Of a DNA stretch of 64,000 bases, positions 51,717 through 60,922 are shown one piece after another; within the stretch, counting starts at the first letter, position 1, and each line of letters opens with the position of its first letter. Source of the stretch: Arsenicitalea aurantiaca (lineage in GTDB: Bacteria; Pseudomonadota; Alphaproteobacteria; Rhizobiales; Devosiaceae); contig NZ_RZNJ01000004.1 in NCBI RefSeq assembly GCF_003994485.1, positions 186,001 to 250,000 on the forward strand. Direction: 5' to 3'. The notes beneath the pieces are model-generated. The model saw only the letters and a program-made list of their open reading frames with translations. It was not told the DNA's origin and searched no databases. Position numbers and translations under genes: made by a program.

Positions 51717-52841
51717 CTATGCACCACGCACAGACGGATGCCAGAAGGTGACCGCGCGCTCGATGAGCGCGATCACCCCGTAAAAGGCCGAGCCCGCGAG
51801 CGCCGCCATCGCGATCTCGGCCCAGACCATGTCGACATTCATCCGGCCGACTTCGGACGAGATCCGGAACCCCATGCCCACTACAGGGGAGCCGAAGAAT
51901 TCCGCCACGATTGCGCCGATCAAGGCCAGGGTCGAATTGATCTTGAGGGCGTTGAAGATGAAGGGCCCCGCGGCGGGAAGGCGCAGCTTCATGAGGGTCT
52001 GCCAGTAATCGGCGGCGTAGCTCGAGAGCAGGTCGCGCTCCATCGCGCCGGCGGCTCCGAGCCCGGCCACGCTGTTCACCAGCATGGGAAAGAAGGTCAT
52101 GACCGCGACGACCGCGGCTTTGGAAGGCCAGTCAAAGCCGAACCACATGACCATTATGGGGGCGATGCCGATGATGGGCAGCGCCGAAACGAAGCTTCCG
52201 AGCGGCAGGAGGCCGCGCTTGAGGAAGCCGCTGCGATCGATGGCGATGGCAAGAACGAAGCCGAGCCCGCACCCGATGGCATAACCTGCGAGCACCGCCT
52301 TGAAGGTCTGCTGCAGATCGGCCCAGAGCGTGCCGGTGCTGGTGAGGATGCGTGCCCAGATGGCCGAGGGGGCGGGCAGGATGACCGAGGGCACCCCGGC
52401 CCCGCGCGTGATCGCCTCCCAGCCGACGAGCAGCACCACCCCGAAGAGGAGCGGGATGATGAGCGCAAAGGGCTGTTCGGGAAGCCGCCGCAGGGCGATT
52501 TCGAGGCTCAGCCGATCGACCAGAAGCCAGGTGGCAAGCCAGACGGCGACGAGCCCGGCCCAGAATGGCGCAGGCATGGCCGGCCCGAGCGTGAAGAGGA
52601 TCACCGCGAGCCCGAAAATCGCCAGCGCGCCATCGGCGAGAAGCGGCAGGGGGTGGGCGAACCGCAGGAGCGAGAGGGCTGCGAGCGCACTAAAGATTGC
52701 GAGCGGCGCGAGCCCGCCCGGCGCACCCATGCCGAGGAAGAGCGCGAGGGCAAGAACACCCGAAAGCCCGACGAGAAGCCCGAGCACCGATTGCAGGGCG
52801 CTGGGCGCGAGCGGTTTTTGGGACGCAAGGGTGATGCTCAT
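51717..52841 (-). CDS. ABC transporter permease, ThiX/SsuC type, with long N-terminal membrane extension
   Basis: 374 residues. The C-terminal 230 residues form the BPD_transp_1 permease domain of six helices (AVLAGYAIGCGLGFVLAI, GLLPLGSFVSALPIIGIAPI), with the loop SYAADYWQTLMKLRLPAAGP acting as the EAA motif. The first 130 residues add about four extra membrane helices (LGLLVGLSGVLALALFLG). Start overlaps the stop of the other permease (ATGA). Functions in nitrogenous pyrimidine uptake, by context. Confidence 0.9.
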   Translation of the reverse strand: MSITLASQKPLAPSALQSVLGLLVGLSGVLALALFLGMGAPGGLAPLAIFSALAALSLLRFAHPLPLLADGALAIFGLAVILFTLGPAMPAPFWAGLVAVWLATWLLVDRLSLEIALRRLPEQPFALIIPLLFGVVLLVGWEAITRGAGVPSVILPAPSAIWARILTSTGTLWADLQQTFKAVLAGYAIGCGLGFVLAIAIDRSGFLKRGLLPLGSFVSALPIIGIAPIMVMWFGFDWPSKAAVVAVMTFFPMLVNSVAGLGAAGAMERDLLSSYAADYWQTLMKLRLPAAGPFIFNALKINSTLALIGAIVAEFFGSPVVGMGFRISSEVGRMNVDMVWAEIAMAALAGSAFYGVIALIERAVTFWHPSVRGA

Positions 52842-53752
52842 GCCGGGCGCGCCCCCAGCCGCCGGTTGACGAGGCGCTCGGTGAGCGTGACGGCGAGCAC
52901 GAGGAGAGCCGCGAGGATGGAGGCGACGAAGAGCGCCGACCAGATCTGGATGGTCTGGCCGTAATAGGAGCCGGCAAGGAGCCGCGCGCCGAGCCCGGCC
53001 ACGGCGCCGGTCGGCAATTCGCCCACCACCGCGCCAACGAGGCTTGCCGCGACCCCGACCTTCATGGAGGCGAACAGATAGGGGAGCGCGCTCGGCCAGC
53101 GCAATCGCCAGAAGGTCTGGGCGGGGCTTGCCGAATAGGTGGCGAGCAGATCGAGCTGGATCTGCTCGGGCGCGCGCAGCCCCTTCACCATGCCCACCGC
53201 GACCGGAAAGAAGCTGAGATAGGCCGAGATGATCGCCTTGGAGAGGAAGCGCGCCGGGTCGGGCGGCAGGCCGAGCTGGCCGGTGAAGATGTTGAACCCG
53301 ATGACGACGATAAGCGGCGCGAGCGCGAGGATCGGGATGGTCTGGCTCGCGATGATCCAGGGCATGAGCGAGCGGTTCGTCGCCCGGTTGTGGACGATGA
53401 GCACGGCAAGCCCGATGCCGAGCACCGTGCCGATGCCGAAACCGGCCAGCGTCGCCGAAAGCGTGATCCAGGCGTGGAAAAGAAGCGAGCGTGGCATGTG
53501 CGGGGGCACGAGCGCGGTCGTGTTCCAGATCTCGCGAACGACCTGATGAGGCGTCGGGAGGATGGGCTTGTCCTGGTTCCAGACATCGCCGACGAACTGG
53601 GTGAACGGCACATCGACCGCGCCCGCCCGTCCATAGACGCCCTGCTGCCAGGGCGCGTTCATGGGAATGGCGGCGGCATACCAGACGAGCACGAGGACGG
53701 CGAGCACCACGCCGATGGCAAAGGGCGTCGAACGGGTAAGCGCCTGACCCAT
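52838..53752 (-). CDS. ABC transporter permease, pyrimidine uptake operon
   Basis: 304 residues. One N-terminal helix, a periplasmic loop (about 35-95), then the permease domain with LATYSASPAQTFWRLRWPSALP, the EAA loop, and ASLVGAVVGELPTGAVAGLG. Its start is 4 bases after the ATPase stop and its stop overlaps the start of the second permease. Together the two permeases form a heterodimer rather than the homodimer of ThiX-type systems. Confidence 0.9.
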   Translation of the reverse strand: MGQALTRSTPFAIGVVLAVLVLVWYAAAIPMNAPWQQGVYGRAGAVDVPFTQFVGDVWNQDKPILPTPHQVVREIWNTTALVPPHMPRSLLFHAWITLSATLAGFGIGTVLGIGLAVLIVHNRATNRSLMPWIIASQTIPILALAPLIVVIGFNIFTGQLGLPPDPARFLSKAIISAYLSFFPVAVGMVKGLRAPEQIQLDLLATYSASPAQTFWRLRWPSALPYLFASMKVGVAASLVGAVVGELPTGAVAGLGARLLAGSYYGQTIQIWSALFVASILAALLVLAVTLTERLVNRRLGARPA

Positions 53753-53755
53753 GGG

Positions 53756-54574
53756 CTAGAGCGCCTCCTCATAGGAGTGGCCGGCGCGCAGGCCGTCGCG
53801 GACACGGGCGGCGATCTCGAGAAATTCGGGGCTTTCGCGGATATCGAGGGGGCGTTCGGCCGGCAGGGTCGAGCGGATGATGTCGGTCACCCGGCCAGGA
53901 CGGGGGCTCATCACCACGATGGTGGTCGAGAGATAGACCGCCTCGGGGATCGAATGGGTGACAAAGCAGATGGTCTTGCCCGTGCTCGCCCAGAGCCGCA
54001 GGAGCTCGGCATTGAGATGATCGCGCACGATCTCGTCGAGGGCGCCGAAGGGCTCGTCCATGAGGAGGATATCGGCATCGAAGGCGAGCGCCCTCGCGAT
54101 CGAGGCGCGCTGCTGCATGCCGCCCGAGAGCTGCCAGGGGTGCTTTTTTTCAAACCCGGTCAGATTGACGAGCGCGAGGGCGCGCGCGATGCGCCCGGCA
54201 CGCTCGGCGCGCGGATAGCCCATGATCTCGAGAGGCAGGGCGACGTTCTTTTCGATGGTGCGCCAGGGGTAGAGCGCCGGCGCCTGGAAGACATAGCCAT
54301 AGGCCCGGTTGCGCCGCGCGCCTTCGGGGGTCTGGCCATTGACGCTGATGGTGCCGGCGGTGGGCCGTTCGAGATCGGCGATGACCCGCAGGAGCGTGGT
54401 CTTGCCGCAGCCCGATGGACCGATGAAGGAGACGAACTCGCCCTTTTTGACGGTGAGATCGACATTGGAGAGCGCCACGACATCGCCATCGCCCGTGCCG
54501 AAGGTGAGCCCCAGCCCCTGCGCGGCGATGACCGGGGCGGCGCTGGAGCCCGGCGCCTCGGCCGGGGACTTCAT
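53756..54574 (-). CDS. ABC transporter ATPase, nitrate/sulfonate/taurine/pyrimidine family
   Basis: 272 residues: Walker A GPSGCGKTTLLR (about 49-60), Q-loop FQAPALYPWRT, signature LSGGMQQRASIARALA, Walker B ILLMDEPFGALD, H-loop FVTHSIPEA. It is of the ThiZ/SsuB/TauB group, which pairs with NMT1-type binding proteins. ATG 54574 follows GGAGAGG; longer frames upstream are not part of the gene. It lies 26 bases after hydA. Confidence 0.93.
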   Translation of the reverse strand: MKSPAEAPGSSAAPVIAAQGLGLTFGTGDGDVVALSNVDLTVKKGEFVSFIGPSGCGKTTLLRVIADLERPTAGTISVNGQTPEGARRNRAYGYVFQAPALYPWRTIEKNVALPLEIMGYPRAERAGRIARALALVNLTGFEKKHPWQLSGGMQQRASIARALAFDADILLMDEPFGALDEIVRDHLNAELLRLWASTGKTICFVTHSIPEAVYLSTTIVVMSPRPGRVTDIIRSTLPAERPLDIRESPEFLEIAARVRDGLRAGHSYEEAL

Positions 54575-54600
54575 ACTCGTGACCTCTCCACCCACGACGC

Positions 54601-56052
54601 TCAGACCCCGCTCGCCGGAATGCCGGTGCGCTCGACCTGTCGCGGGGCGGTGATCGCCTTCCACTGGCTGAACGCCCGGTTGACCGGGTTCTTCGCCTCG
54701 CGCGGGACGAAGCGGCCATGGCCCTGCCGGACATCGAGCGCATCCTCGGAGACGGCGACATGGCCGCGCGTCAACACGAAGCGCGGCAGGCCCTCGACCG
54801 AAATGCCTTCGAAGACATTGTAGTCGATCGCCGATTGCTGGGTTGCGGCCGAAATGGTCTTGCGGCGGGCTGGATCCCAGACGACGAGATCGGCATCGGC
54901 GCCCACCAGCACGGCGCCCTTTTTCGGGTAGAGCCCGAGAATCTTGGCGATGTTGGTTGAGGTGACGGCGACGAACTCGTTGGGGGTGAGCCGCCCGGTC
55001 GCGACCCCGCGCGTCCAGAGGACCGGCATGCGATCCTCGAGCCCGCCCGTGCCATTGGGGATCCTGGCGAAATTGCCGATGCCGGTGCGCTTCTGGGCGG
55101 TGGTGAAGGCGCAGTGATCGGTGGCGACGACCTGGAGCGAGCCCGAGGCGAGGCCGGCCCAGAGCGAATCCTGATGGGCCTTGTTGCGGAAGGGCGGGCT
55201 CATCACGCGGCGCGCCGCATAGTCCCAGTCGGGGTTCTGGTATTCGCTCTCGTCGAGCGTCAGATGCTGGATCAGGGGCTCGCCGAAGACACGCATCCCC
55301 TTCTGGCGCGCCCGGCGGATCGCCTCATGGCTCTGCTCGCAAGAGACATGCACCACATAGAGCGGCACGCCGGCCATGTCGGCGATCATGATGGCGCGGT
55401 TGGTGGCTTCGCCCTCCACCTCGGGCGGGCGCGAATAGGCATGGGCCTCGGGCCCCGAATTGCCCGCATCGAGCAGCTTCTGGGTCATCTGCGCGACGAC
55501 GTCGCCATTTTCGGCATGCACGAGCGGCAGCGCGCCGAGCTCGGCGCAGCGCTGGAAGGACGAGAACATCTCGTCGTCATCCACCATCAGCGCGCCCTTA
55601 TAGGCCATGAAATGCTTGAAGCTGGTGATGCCGCGATCGACCGTATCGGCCATCTGGCGCCACACCTCCTCGCCCCACCAGGTGATGGCCATGTGGAAGG
55701 AATAATCGCAGCCGGCCTTGCCGGTCTTGTTGTCCCACATGGTGAGCGCATCCATCAGGCCCTGGCCGGGCGATGGCAGGCAGAAATCGACCACCATGGT
55801 GGTGCCGCCCGAGAGTGCGGCGCGCGTGCCGCTCTCGAAATCATCGCTCGAGTAGGTGCCCATGAAGGGCATTTCGAGATGGGTATGCGGGTCGATGCCG
55901 CCGGGCATGACGTAGCAGCCGGTGGCGTCGAGCGTCTTGTCGCCCGACAGATCGGGGCCGATCTCGGTGATCACCCCATCTTCGATCCGCACATCGGCGG
56001 GGTAGGTGAGATCGGCGGTGACGACGGTGCCGTTCTTGATGATGGTGCTCAC
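54601..56052 (-). CDS. hydA: Dihydropyrimidinase
   Basis: 483-residue cyclic amidohydrolase. Hydrolyses dihydrouracil/dihydrothymine to N-carbamoyl-beta-alanine/-aminoisobutyrate (also called pydB; hydantoinase activity is usual). Binuclear metal site: DPHTHLE (His56, His58), carbamylated Lys152 in FMAYKGAL, His179 (PLVHAEN), His in VVHVSCEQSH, and ATDHCAF (Asp). Start is GTG 56052 with GGAGG five bases upstream, inside the last codons of the DUF559 gene (GTGA overlap). Third pathway step's neighbour hyuC lies upstream of the DUF559 gene. Confidence 0.94.
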   Translation of the reverse strand: MSTIIKNGTVVTADLTYPADVRIEDGVITEIGPDLSGDKTLDATGCYVMPGGIDPHTHLEMPFMGTYSSDDFESGTRAALSGGTTMVVDFCLPSPGQGLMDALTMWDNKTGKAGCDYSFHMAITWWGEEVWRQMADTVDRGITSFKHFMAYKGALMVDDDEMFSSFQRCAELGALPLVHAENGDVVAQMTQKLLDAGNSGPEAHAYSRPPEVEGEATNRAIMIADMAGVPLYVVHVSCEQSHEAIRRARQKGMRVFGEPLIQHLTLDESEYQNPDWDYAARRVMSPPFRNKAHQDSLWAGLASGSLQVVATDHCAFTTAQKRTGIGNFARIPNGTGGLEDRMPVLWTRGVATGRLTPNEFVAVTSTNIAKILGLYPKKGAVLVGADADLVVWDPARRKTISAATQQSAIDYNVFEGISVEGLPRFVLTRGHVAVSEDALDVRQGHGRFVPREAKNPVNRAFSQWKAITAPRQVERTGIPASGV

Positions 56053-56489
56053 GCGATCCTCCGGTGATGTGCTGACGGCTGGAGTGGGGCTCGGTCACCT
56101 CTCCCTTCGGGGGAGAGGTAGGGATTTGCGAAGCGAAGGCCGGGTGAGGGGGCCTCGGCGGCCTCGGCCAGGGCCTCGAGCACGCCGTCGATGTTTTCGA
56201 GAACGTCGTTGTTCCAGAACCGGACGCCCCGATAGCCATGTTCGGCAAGGGCTGCGGTCCGGACCTCATCCGAAGCGCTGTCGGCGTGCTGGCCGCCATC
56301 CAGTTCGACGATCAGATCCCGCTCGCGGCACGCAAAATCAGCGACGTAGCGGCCGACGGGGTGCTGCCTGACGAATTTGAGTCCGCAGAGCTGCCTATTG
56401 CGCAGGCGCGACCAGAGTTTTGCTTCCGCATCGGTGCTGTTGAGCCGCAATGCCCGGGCGCGGCGGGTGAAGCGTGAGAGGCTCGGCAT
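56049..56489 (-). CDS. DUF559 endonuclease-domain protein
   Basis: 146 residues. DUF559 (Vsr/PD-(D/E)xK-like) domain about 10-115: LRNRQLCGLKFVRQHPVGRY, YVADFACRERDLIVELDGGQ (Asp, Glu-x-Asp catalytic elements DFAC and ELDGGQH) and YRGVRFWNNDVLENIDGVLE. The last 35 residues come from the intergenic repeat and end inside the dihydropyrimidinase start. The gene sits in the middle of a pyrimidine operon, unrelated in role, and its core is flanked by perfect 14-base inverted repeats (56141-56154 and 56495-56508). It may be a small mobile unit; function and substrate are unknown. Confidence 0.85.
   Translation of the reverse strand: MPSLSRFTRRARALRLNSTDAEAKLWSRLRNRQLCGLKFVRQHPVGRYVADFACRERDLIVELDGGQHADSASDEVRTAALAEHGYRGVRFWNNDVLENIDGVLEALAEAAEAPSPGLRFANPYLSPEGRGDRAPLQPSAHHRRIA
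56097..56154. repeat. Left inverted repeat unit of DUF559 element
   Basis: Contains the stem ACCTCTCCC/GGGAGAGGT (56097-56119) and then CGGGTGAGGGGGCC (56141-56154). The latter is the exact reverse complement of 56495-56508. The element lies inside the 3' coding part of the DUF559 gene. Confidence 0.75.
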
Positions 56490-56494
56490 CAGAA

Positions 56495-56543
56495 GGCCCC
56501 CTCACCCGCCGCTGCGCGGCGACCTCTCCCCCCAGGGAGAGGT
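56495..56543. repeat. Right inverted repeat unit of DUF559 element
   Basis: GGCCCCCTCACCCG (56495-56508) pairs with the left unit, followed by the stem ACCTCTCCC (56522-56530)/GGGAGAGGT (56535-56543). It ends 6 bases before the DUF559 start (56489) on the outer side, and occupies the gap to hyuC. Confidence 0.75.
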
Positions 56544-56604
56544 GGCGCAGGCCGCCGGCAAATATGCTTCACCGCAAGCGCAGCCGATCCTGCCCGATCT
56601 CCGC

Positions 56605-57855
56605 TCACCCGACGATCTCCGCCGTTTCCACTACCGCGTGAAACAGCACGTCGGTGCCGGCGGCGGCCCATTGGGGGGTGATGTCCTCGGCCTCGTTGTG
56701 GCTGAGCCCGTCGACGCAGGGGCACATGATCATGGCGGTGGGGGCGACGCGGCTGATCCAGCAGGCATCGTGCCCGGCCCCCGAGACGATGTCGCGATGG
56801 CTGTAGCCGAGGCGCAGGGCGGCGCGACGCACGGTGTCGACGCATCCCGGATCGAAGGTGACCGGATCGAACTGGCCGACCGAAGCGATGGCGCATTCGA
56901 TGGCAAGGGCTTCGGCGATGGTTTCGGCGCCGAGGCGGACGCGGGTCTCCATCTCCTCGAGCACGGCCTTGTCGGGGGAGCGGATGTCGACGGTGCAGAC
57001 CACCCGGCCGGGAATGATGTTGCGCGAATTGGGATAGACCTCGACATGCCCGATCGCGCCCACAGCATCGGGCTGGTAGTCCATCGCGACCTCATGGACG
57101 AGCTCGGTGAGCCGGGCCATGCCGAGCCCGGCATTGCGCCTCTTGTACATGGGGGTCGAGCCGGTATGGGATTCCCGCCCGGTAAAGGTGACCTCGAGCC
57201 ATTTGAGGCCCTGGCCGTGGGTGACGACGCCGATCTCGACGCCTTCGTCCTCGAGGATCGGGCCCTGCTCGATATGAAGCTCGAAAAAGGCGTGGATCCT
57301 GCGCTCGCCCACGGGCTCGGCGCCCTTCCAGCCGATCCGTTCGAGTTCATCCCCGAAGCGCCGGCCCTGCGCGTCGCGCCGGTCATAGGCGAAATCGCGC
57401 GTATGAACGCCCGCAAAGACGCCCGAGGCGAGCATGGCGGGAGCGAAACGGGTGCCCTCCTCATTGGTCCAGTTCGAAAGGACGATCGGGCGGCGCGTGC
57501 GGATGCCCAGATCATTGAGGGTGCGGACGACCTCGAGCCCGCCCAGCACCCCGAGCACGCCATCGAACTTGCCGCCCGTGGGCTGGGTATCAAGATGGCT
57601 GCCGATATAGACCGGGTCGAGATCGGGCTCTTCGCCCTCGCGCCGGGCAAACATGGTGCCCATCTCGTCGAGGCCCATTTCGAGCCCGGCGGCCTCGCAC
57701 CAGGACTGGAAGAGCCGGCGCCCCTCGGCATCCTCGTCGGTCAGGGTCTGGCGATTGTTGCCGCCCGCCACCCCCGGCCCGATGCGGGCCATGTCCATGA
57801 GGCTCTCCCAGAGCCGATCGGGATTGATCCTGAGGTTTTCTCCGGGAGCAGACAT
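56605..57855 (-). CDS. hyuC: N-carbamoyl-beta-alanine amidohydrolase (beta-ureidopropionase type)
   Basis: 416-residue M20-type zinc hydrolase (also AmaB/PydC). Hydrolyses N-carbamoyl-beta-alanine or -aminoisobutyrate to the beta-amino acid, CO2 and ammonia. Metal ligands: SHLDTQPTGGKFDG with His87, Asp89 and Asp99, the NEEGTRF pair (Glu132/Glu133), ELHIEQGP (His) and the last His in DGLSHNEAEDI. The dimerisation insert with ESHTGSTPM is present. The ATG 57855 is 75 bases after mmsA. Complete by length for the family. Confidence 0.94.
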   Translation of the reverse strand: MSAPGENLRINPDRLWESLMDMARIGPGVAGGNNRQTLTDEDAEGRRLFQSWCEAAGLEMGLDEMGTMFARREGEEPDLDPVYIGSHLDTQPTGGKFDGVLGVLGGLEVVRTLNDLGIRTRRPIVLSNWTNEEGTRFAPAMLASGVFAGVHTRDFAYDRRDAQGRRFGDELERIGWKGAEPVGERRIHAFFELHIEQGPILEDEGVEIGVVTHGQGLKWLEVTFTGRESHTGSTPMYKRRNAGLGMARLTELVHEVAMDYQPDAVGAIGHVEVYPNSRNIIPGRVVCTVDIRSPDKAVLEEMETRVRLGAETIAEALAIECAIASVGQFDPVTFDPGCVDTVRRAALRLGYSHRDIVSGAGHDACWISRVAPTAMIMCPCVDGLSHNEAEDITPQWAAAGTDVLFHAVVETAEIVG

Positions 57856-57930
57856 GAGACGCCTATCGCATATGGCCCGGCCGCGCTGGCGGCATCGGGA
57901 GGGTGGGAAGGGCGCGCCGGGTCCATCGGG

Positions 57931-59427
57931 TCATTTGAGGCTCGGAAAGGTGAATTCCGCCCCCGATTTGATGCCGGCGGGCCAGCGCGTGGTGACGGTC
58001 TTGAGCCGTGTGTAGAAATGGACGCCCTCGGGGCCGTAAATGGCGTGGGCGCCAAAGAGCGATCGCTTCCAGCCCCCGAAGGAATGATAGGCGACGGGCA
58101 CGGGGATGGGTACGTTGATGCCCACCATGCCCACTTCGATCTTGTCGGCGAACTCGCGCGCCGCATCCCCGTCGCGGGTGAAGATGGCGGTGCCATTGCC
58201 ATATTCATGGGCGTTGATCATGCGGACCGCCTCGGCATAATCGGGGGCGCGCACGACCGAGAGCACGGGGCCGAAAATCTCCTCGCGATAGATGGTCATG
58301 TCGGGGGTCACCCGATCAAAGAGCGTGCCCCCGACATAATAGCCGTTCTCATAGCCCTGGAGCGAGAAGCCGCGCCCGTCGACGACGAGTTCGGCGCCCT
58401 CGGCGACGCCCGTGTCGATATAGGAGACGACCTTGTCGCGATGGGCTTTGGTCACGAGCGGGCCCATCTCGGCCTCGGGATCGGTCGCGGGCCCGATCTT
58501 GAGCTTTTCCACCCGCGGGCGCAGTGCGGCGACCAGCGCATCGGCGGTCTTTTCGCCCACCGGGACGGCGACCGAAACCGCCATGCAGCGCTCGCCGGCC
58601 GAGCCGTAGCCCGCGCCCATCAGCGCATCGGCGGCCTGGTCCATGTCCGCATCGGGCATCACCACCATATGGTTCTTGGCGCCGCCCAGCGCCTGCACGC
58701 GCTTGCCCGCGCGCGTGCCGCGCTCATAGACGTATTGGGCGATGGGGGTCGAGCCGACGAAGGAGACCGCCTTGATGTCGGGATGGTCGAGGATGGCGTC
58801 GACCGCTTCCTTGTCGCCATGGACGATGTTGAAGACGCCCTCGGGCAGCCCCGCTTCCATGAAGAGCTTCCAGGCGAGCATGGGCGCGGACGGATCGCGC
58901 TCTGAAGGCTTCAGAACGAAGGTGTTGCCGCAGGCAATCGCCAGCGGATACATCCACATCGGCACCATGGCGGGGAAGTTGAAGGGCGTGATGCCCGCGA
59001 CGACCCCCAGCGGCTGGCGATCTGAATGGCTGTCGATCGCCGGCCCGACATTGCGCGAGAACTCGCCCTTGAGCAGATGCGGGATGCCGCAGGCGAAATC
59101 GACGCAGTCGATGCCGCGCGCCACTTCCCCCAGCGCATCGTCATGCACCTTGCCGTGCTCGCGCGAGATCTCGCGCGCCAGATCGTCCGCATGCGCATCG
59201 AGCAGCGCCTTGAACCGGAAGAGGATCCGCGCCCGCTTCATCGGCGGGGTCGCAGCCCAGCCGGGGAGCGCGGCCTTGGCCGAAGCGACGGCCGCATCGA
59301 TCTCCTCGAGGGTGGAGAGCGGCAGGCGGGCCGTCTCCTCGCCCGTTGCCGGATTGAAGACGGGCACGATCCTCGTGCTCGCCGAGGGCACGAGCCGCCC
59401 CCCGATGGCATTGGCGATGATGGTCAT
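57931..59427 (-). CDS. mmsA: CoA-acylating methylmalonate-semialdehyde dehydrogenase
   Basis: 498-residue NAD- and CoA-dependent dehydrogenase; converts malonate or methylmalonate semialdehyde, made from beta-alanine or beta-aminoisobutyrate, to acetyl- or propionyl-CoA. Seen: [13 protein letters not shown] (Asn oxyanion), [14 protein letters not shown], and [13 protein letters not shown] with the catalytic Cys. MmsA lacks the usual general-base Glu; the GGAKNH segment with Asn in the place of Glu fits this. ATG 59427 follows GGGAG. Last step of the pyrimidine degradation branch; it is 63 bases after the transaminase. Confidence 0.94.
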   Translation of the reverse strand: MTIIANAIGGRLVPSASTRIVPVFNPATGEETARLPLSTLEEIDAAVASAKAALPGWAATPPMKRARILFRFKALLDAHADDLAREISREHGKVHDDALGEVARGIDCVDFACGIPHLLKGEFSRNVGPAIDSHSDRQPLGVVAGITPFNFPAMVPMWMYPLAIACGNTFVLKPSERDPSAPMLAWKLFMEAGLPEGVFNIVHGDKEAVDAILDHPDIKAVSFVGSTPIAQYVYERGTRAGKRVQALGGAKNHMVVMPDADMDQAADALMGAGYGSAGERCMAVSVAVPVGEKTADALVAALRPRVEKLKIGPATDPEAEMGPLVTKAHRDKVVSYIDTGVAEGAELVVDGRGFSLQGYENGYYVGGTLFDRVTPDMTIYREEIFGPVLSVVRAPDYAEAVRMINAHEYGNGTAIFTRDGDAAREFADKIEVGMVGINVPIPVPVAYHSFGGWKRSLFGAHAIYGPEGVHFYTRLKTVTTRWPAGIKSGAEFTFPSLK

Positions 59428-59489
59428 GATGCTCCCGCTCCTATGGAATGGATTTTCTGTTCCATGCCATATAGAATGTTTATTCCACC

Positions 59490-60818
59490 TCACTCAAGTC
59501 CGGTCAGGATGTCCCTCAGCGTCTCGGCGATGAAATCGATGTGGCTCTTTTCGACGATGAGCGGGGGCGAGAGCGCGATGATGTCGCCGGTGGTGCGGAT
59601 CAGGAGCCCCGCCTCGAAAGCCTTGAGGAAAGCCGAGAAGGCCCGGCGCGTCGGCGCGCCGGCGATGGGCTCGAGCTCGATGGCGCCCACGAGCCCGATA
59701 TTGCGGATATCGATGACATGCGGGCAGTCGCGCAGGCCATGGAGCGCGTCGGCCCAGTATTCGGAAAGCTCCGCCCCGCGGGTGAGAAGGCCCTCCTCGC
59801 GATAGGTCTCGAGGGTGGCGAGCGCCGCGGCCGAGGCGATCGGATTGCCCGAATAGGTGTAGCCGTGGAAGAACTCGATCAGGTGCTCCGGCCCGGTCAT
59901 GAAGGCGTCGTGGATGTCGGCGGTGACCATCACCGCGCCCATCGGGATGACGCCATTGGTGAGGCCCTTGGCAGTGACGAGGATATCGGGGGTGACCCCG
60001 AAATAATCGGCACCAAAGGGCGCGCCGAGCCGCCCGAACCCGGTGATCACCTCGTCGAAGATGAGGAGGATGCCGTGCTTGCTCGTGATCTCGCGCAGCT
60101 TCTGGAGATATCCCTTGGGCGGCAGGATGACGCCCGTCGAACCCGCCACGGGCTCGACGATCACCGCCGCGATGGTCGAGGGATCATGGAGCGTGACGAT
60201 GCGTTCGAGCTGGTCGGCCAGTTCCGCACCATGCTCGGGCACGCCGCGCGAAAACGCGTTGCGCGCCGGATCATGGGTATGGGGCATGTGATCGACGCCC
60301 GTCATCAAGGTGCCGAACATCTTGCGGTTGGTGACGATGCCGCCGACCGAAATGCCGCCGAAATTGACCCCGTGATAGCCCCGCTCGCGCCCGATGAGGC
60401 GGAAGCGACTGCCTTCGCCCCTGGCCCGATGATAGGCGAGCGCGACCTTGAGCGCGGTCTCGACCGATTCCGAGCCCGAATTGGTGTAAAGGACGTGATC
60501 GAGCCCCTCGGGCGTGATCTCGACAAGGCGGTTGGCGAGCTCGAACGCCTTGGGGTGACCCATCTGGAAGGCGGGCGCGTAATCGAGTTCGGCGGCCTGC
60601 TGCTGGATCGCCTCGGTGATCCGCGGGCGGCAATGGCCGGCATTGACGCACCAGAGCCCCGAGGTGCCGTCGAGCACCTGACGGCCATCGGTCGTCGTGT
60701 AATGCATGTCCTTGGCAGTCGCGAACATGCGCGGCGCCTTCTTGAACTGGCGGTTGGCCGTGAATGGCATCCAGAAGGCGCTGAGATCGTTCGGCGCGAC
60801 GTTGCGGCGGTTGGACAC
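59490..60818 (-). CDS. Omega-amino acid-pyruvate (beta-alanine) aminotransferase
   Basis: 442-residue class III PLP enzyme; should convert beta-alanine or 3-aminoisobutyrate with pyruvate to the semialdehyde and alanine. Seen: [20 protein letters not shown] (start of the family), [39 protein letters not shown] and [11 protein letters not shown] with the PLP lysine. The annotated frame can start at ATG 60854, but GTG 60818 (GGGGTCC upstream) fits better because it leaves room for promoters in the tight gap to rutR. First gene of the long minus-strand operon. Confidence 0.93.
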   Translation of the reverse strand: MSNRRNVAPNDLSAFWMPFTANRQFKKAPRMFATAKDMHYTTTDGRQVLDGTSGLWCVNAGHCRPRITEAIQQQAAELDYAPAFQMGHPKAFELANRLVEITPEGLDHVLYTNSGSESVETALKVALAYHRARGEGSRFRLIGRERGYHGVNFGGISVGGIVTNRKMFGTLMTGVDHMPHTHDPARNAFSRGVPEHGAELADQLERIVTLHDPSTIAAVIVEPVAGSTGVILPPKGYLQKLREITSKHGILLIFDEVITGFGRLGAPFGADYFGVTPDILVTAKGLTNGVIPMGAVMVTADIHDAFMTGPEHLIEFFHGYTYSGNPIASAAALATLETYREEGLLTRGAELSEYWADALHGLRDCPHVIDIRNIGLVGAIELEPIAGAPTRRAFSAFLKAFEAGLLIRTTGDIIALSPPLIVEKSHIDFIAETLRDILTGLE

Positions 60819-60892
60819 GGCAGGACCCCGTTGTAACCTGACCAGGACGCTCATCTTATTGGCACTGGGGCCGGGGCGTGCTAGCAGGATTT

Positions 60893-60908
60893 TTGACCAG
60901 TTGGAAAA
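60893..60908. promoter_or_regulatory. RutR-like operator between rutR and the pyrimidine operon
   Basis: TTGACCA (60893-60899), GT, TGGAAAA (60902-60908). The E. coli RutR box is TTGACCAnnTGGTCAA, so the left arm is exact and the right arm matches five of seven. A separate half-site TGACCA sits at 60839-60844. It lies just upstream of a rutR homologue, so the match is very likely meaningful. Confidence 0.7.
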
Positions 60909-60922
60909 ACGTTAGCATTCCC

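Noticed and set aside
56377-58905. Open frame of 842 codons on the plus strand
   Set aside because: Antisense of the pyrimidine catabolic genes; no domain seen and Arg/Ala/His-rich composition.
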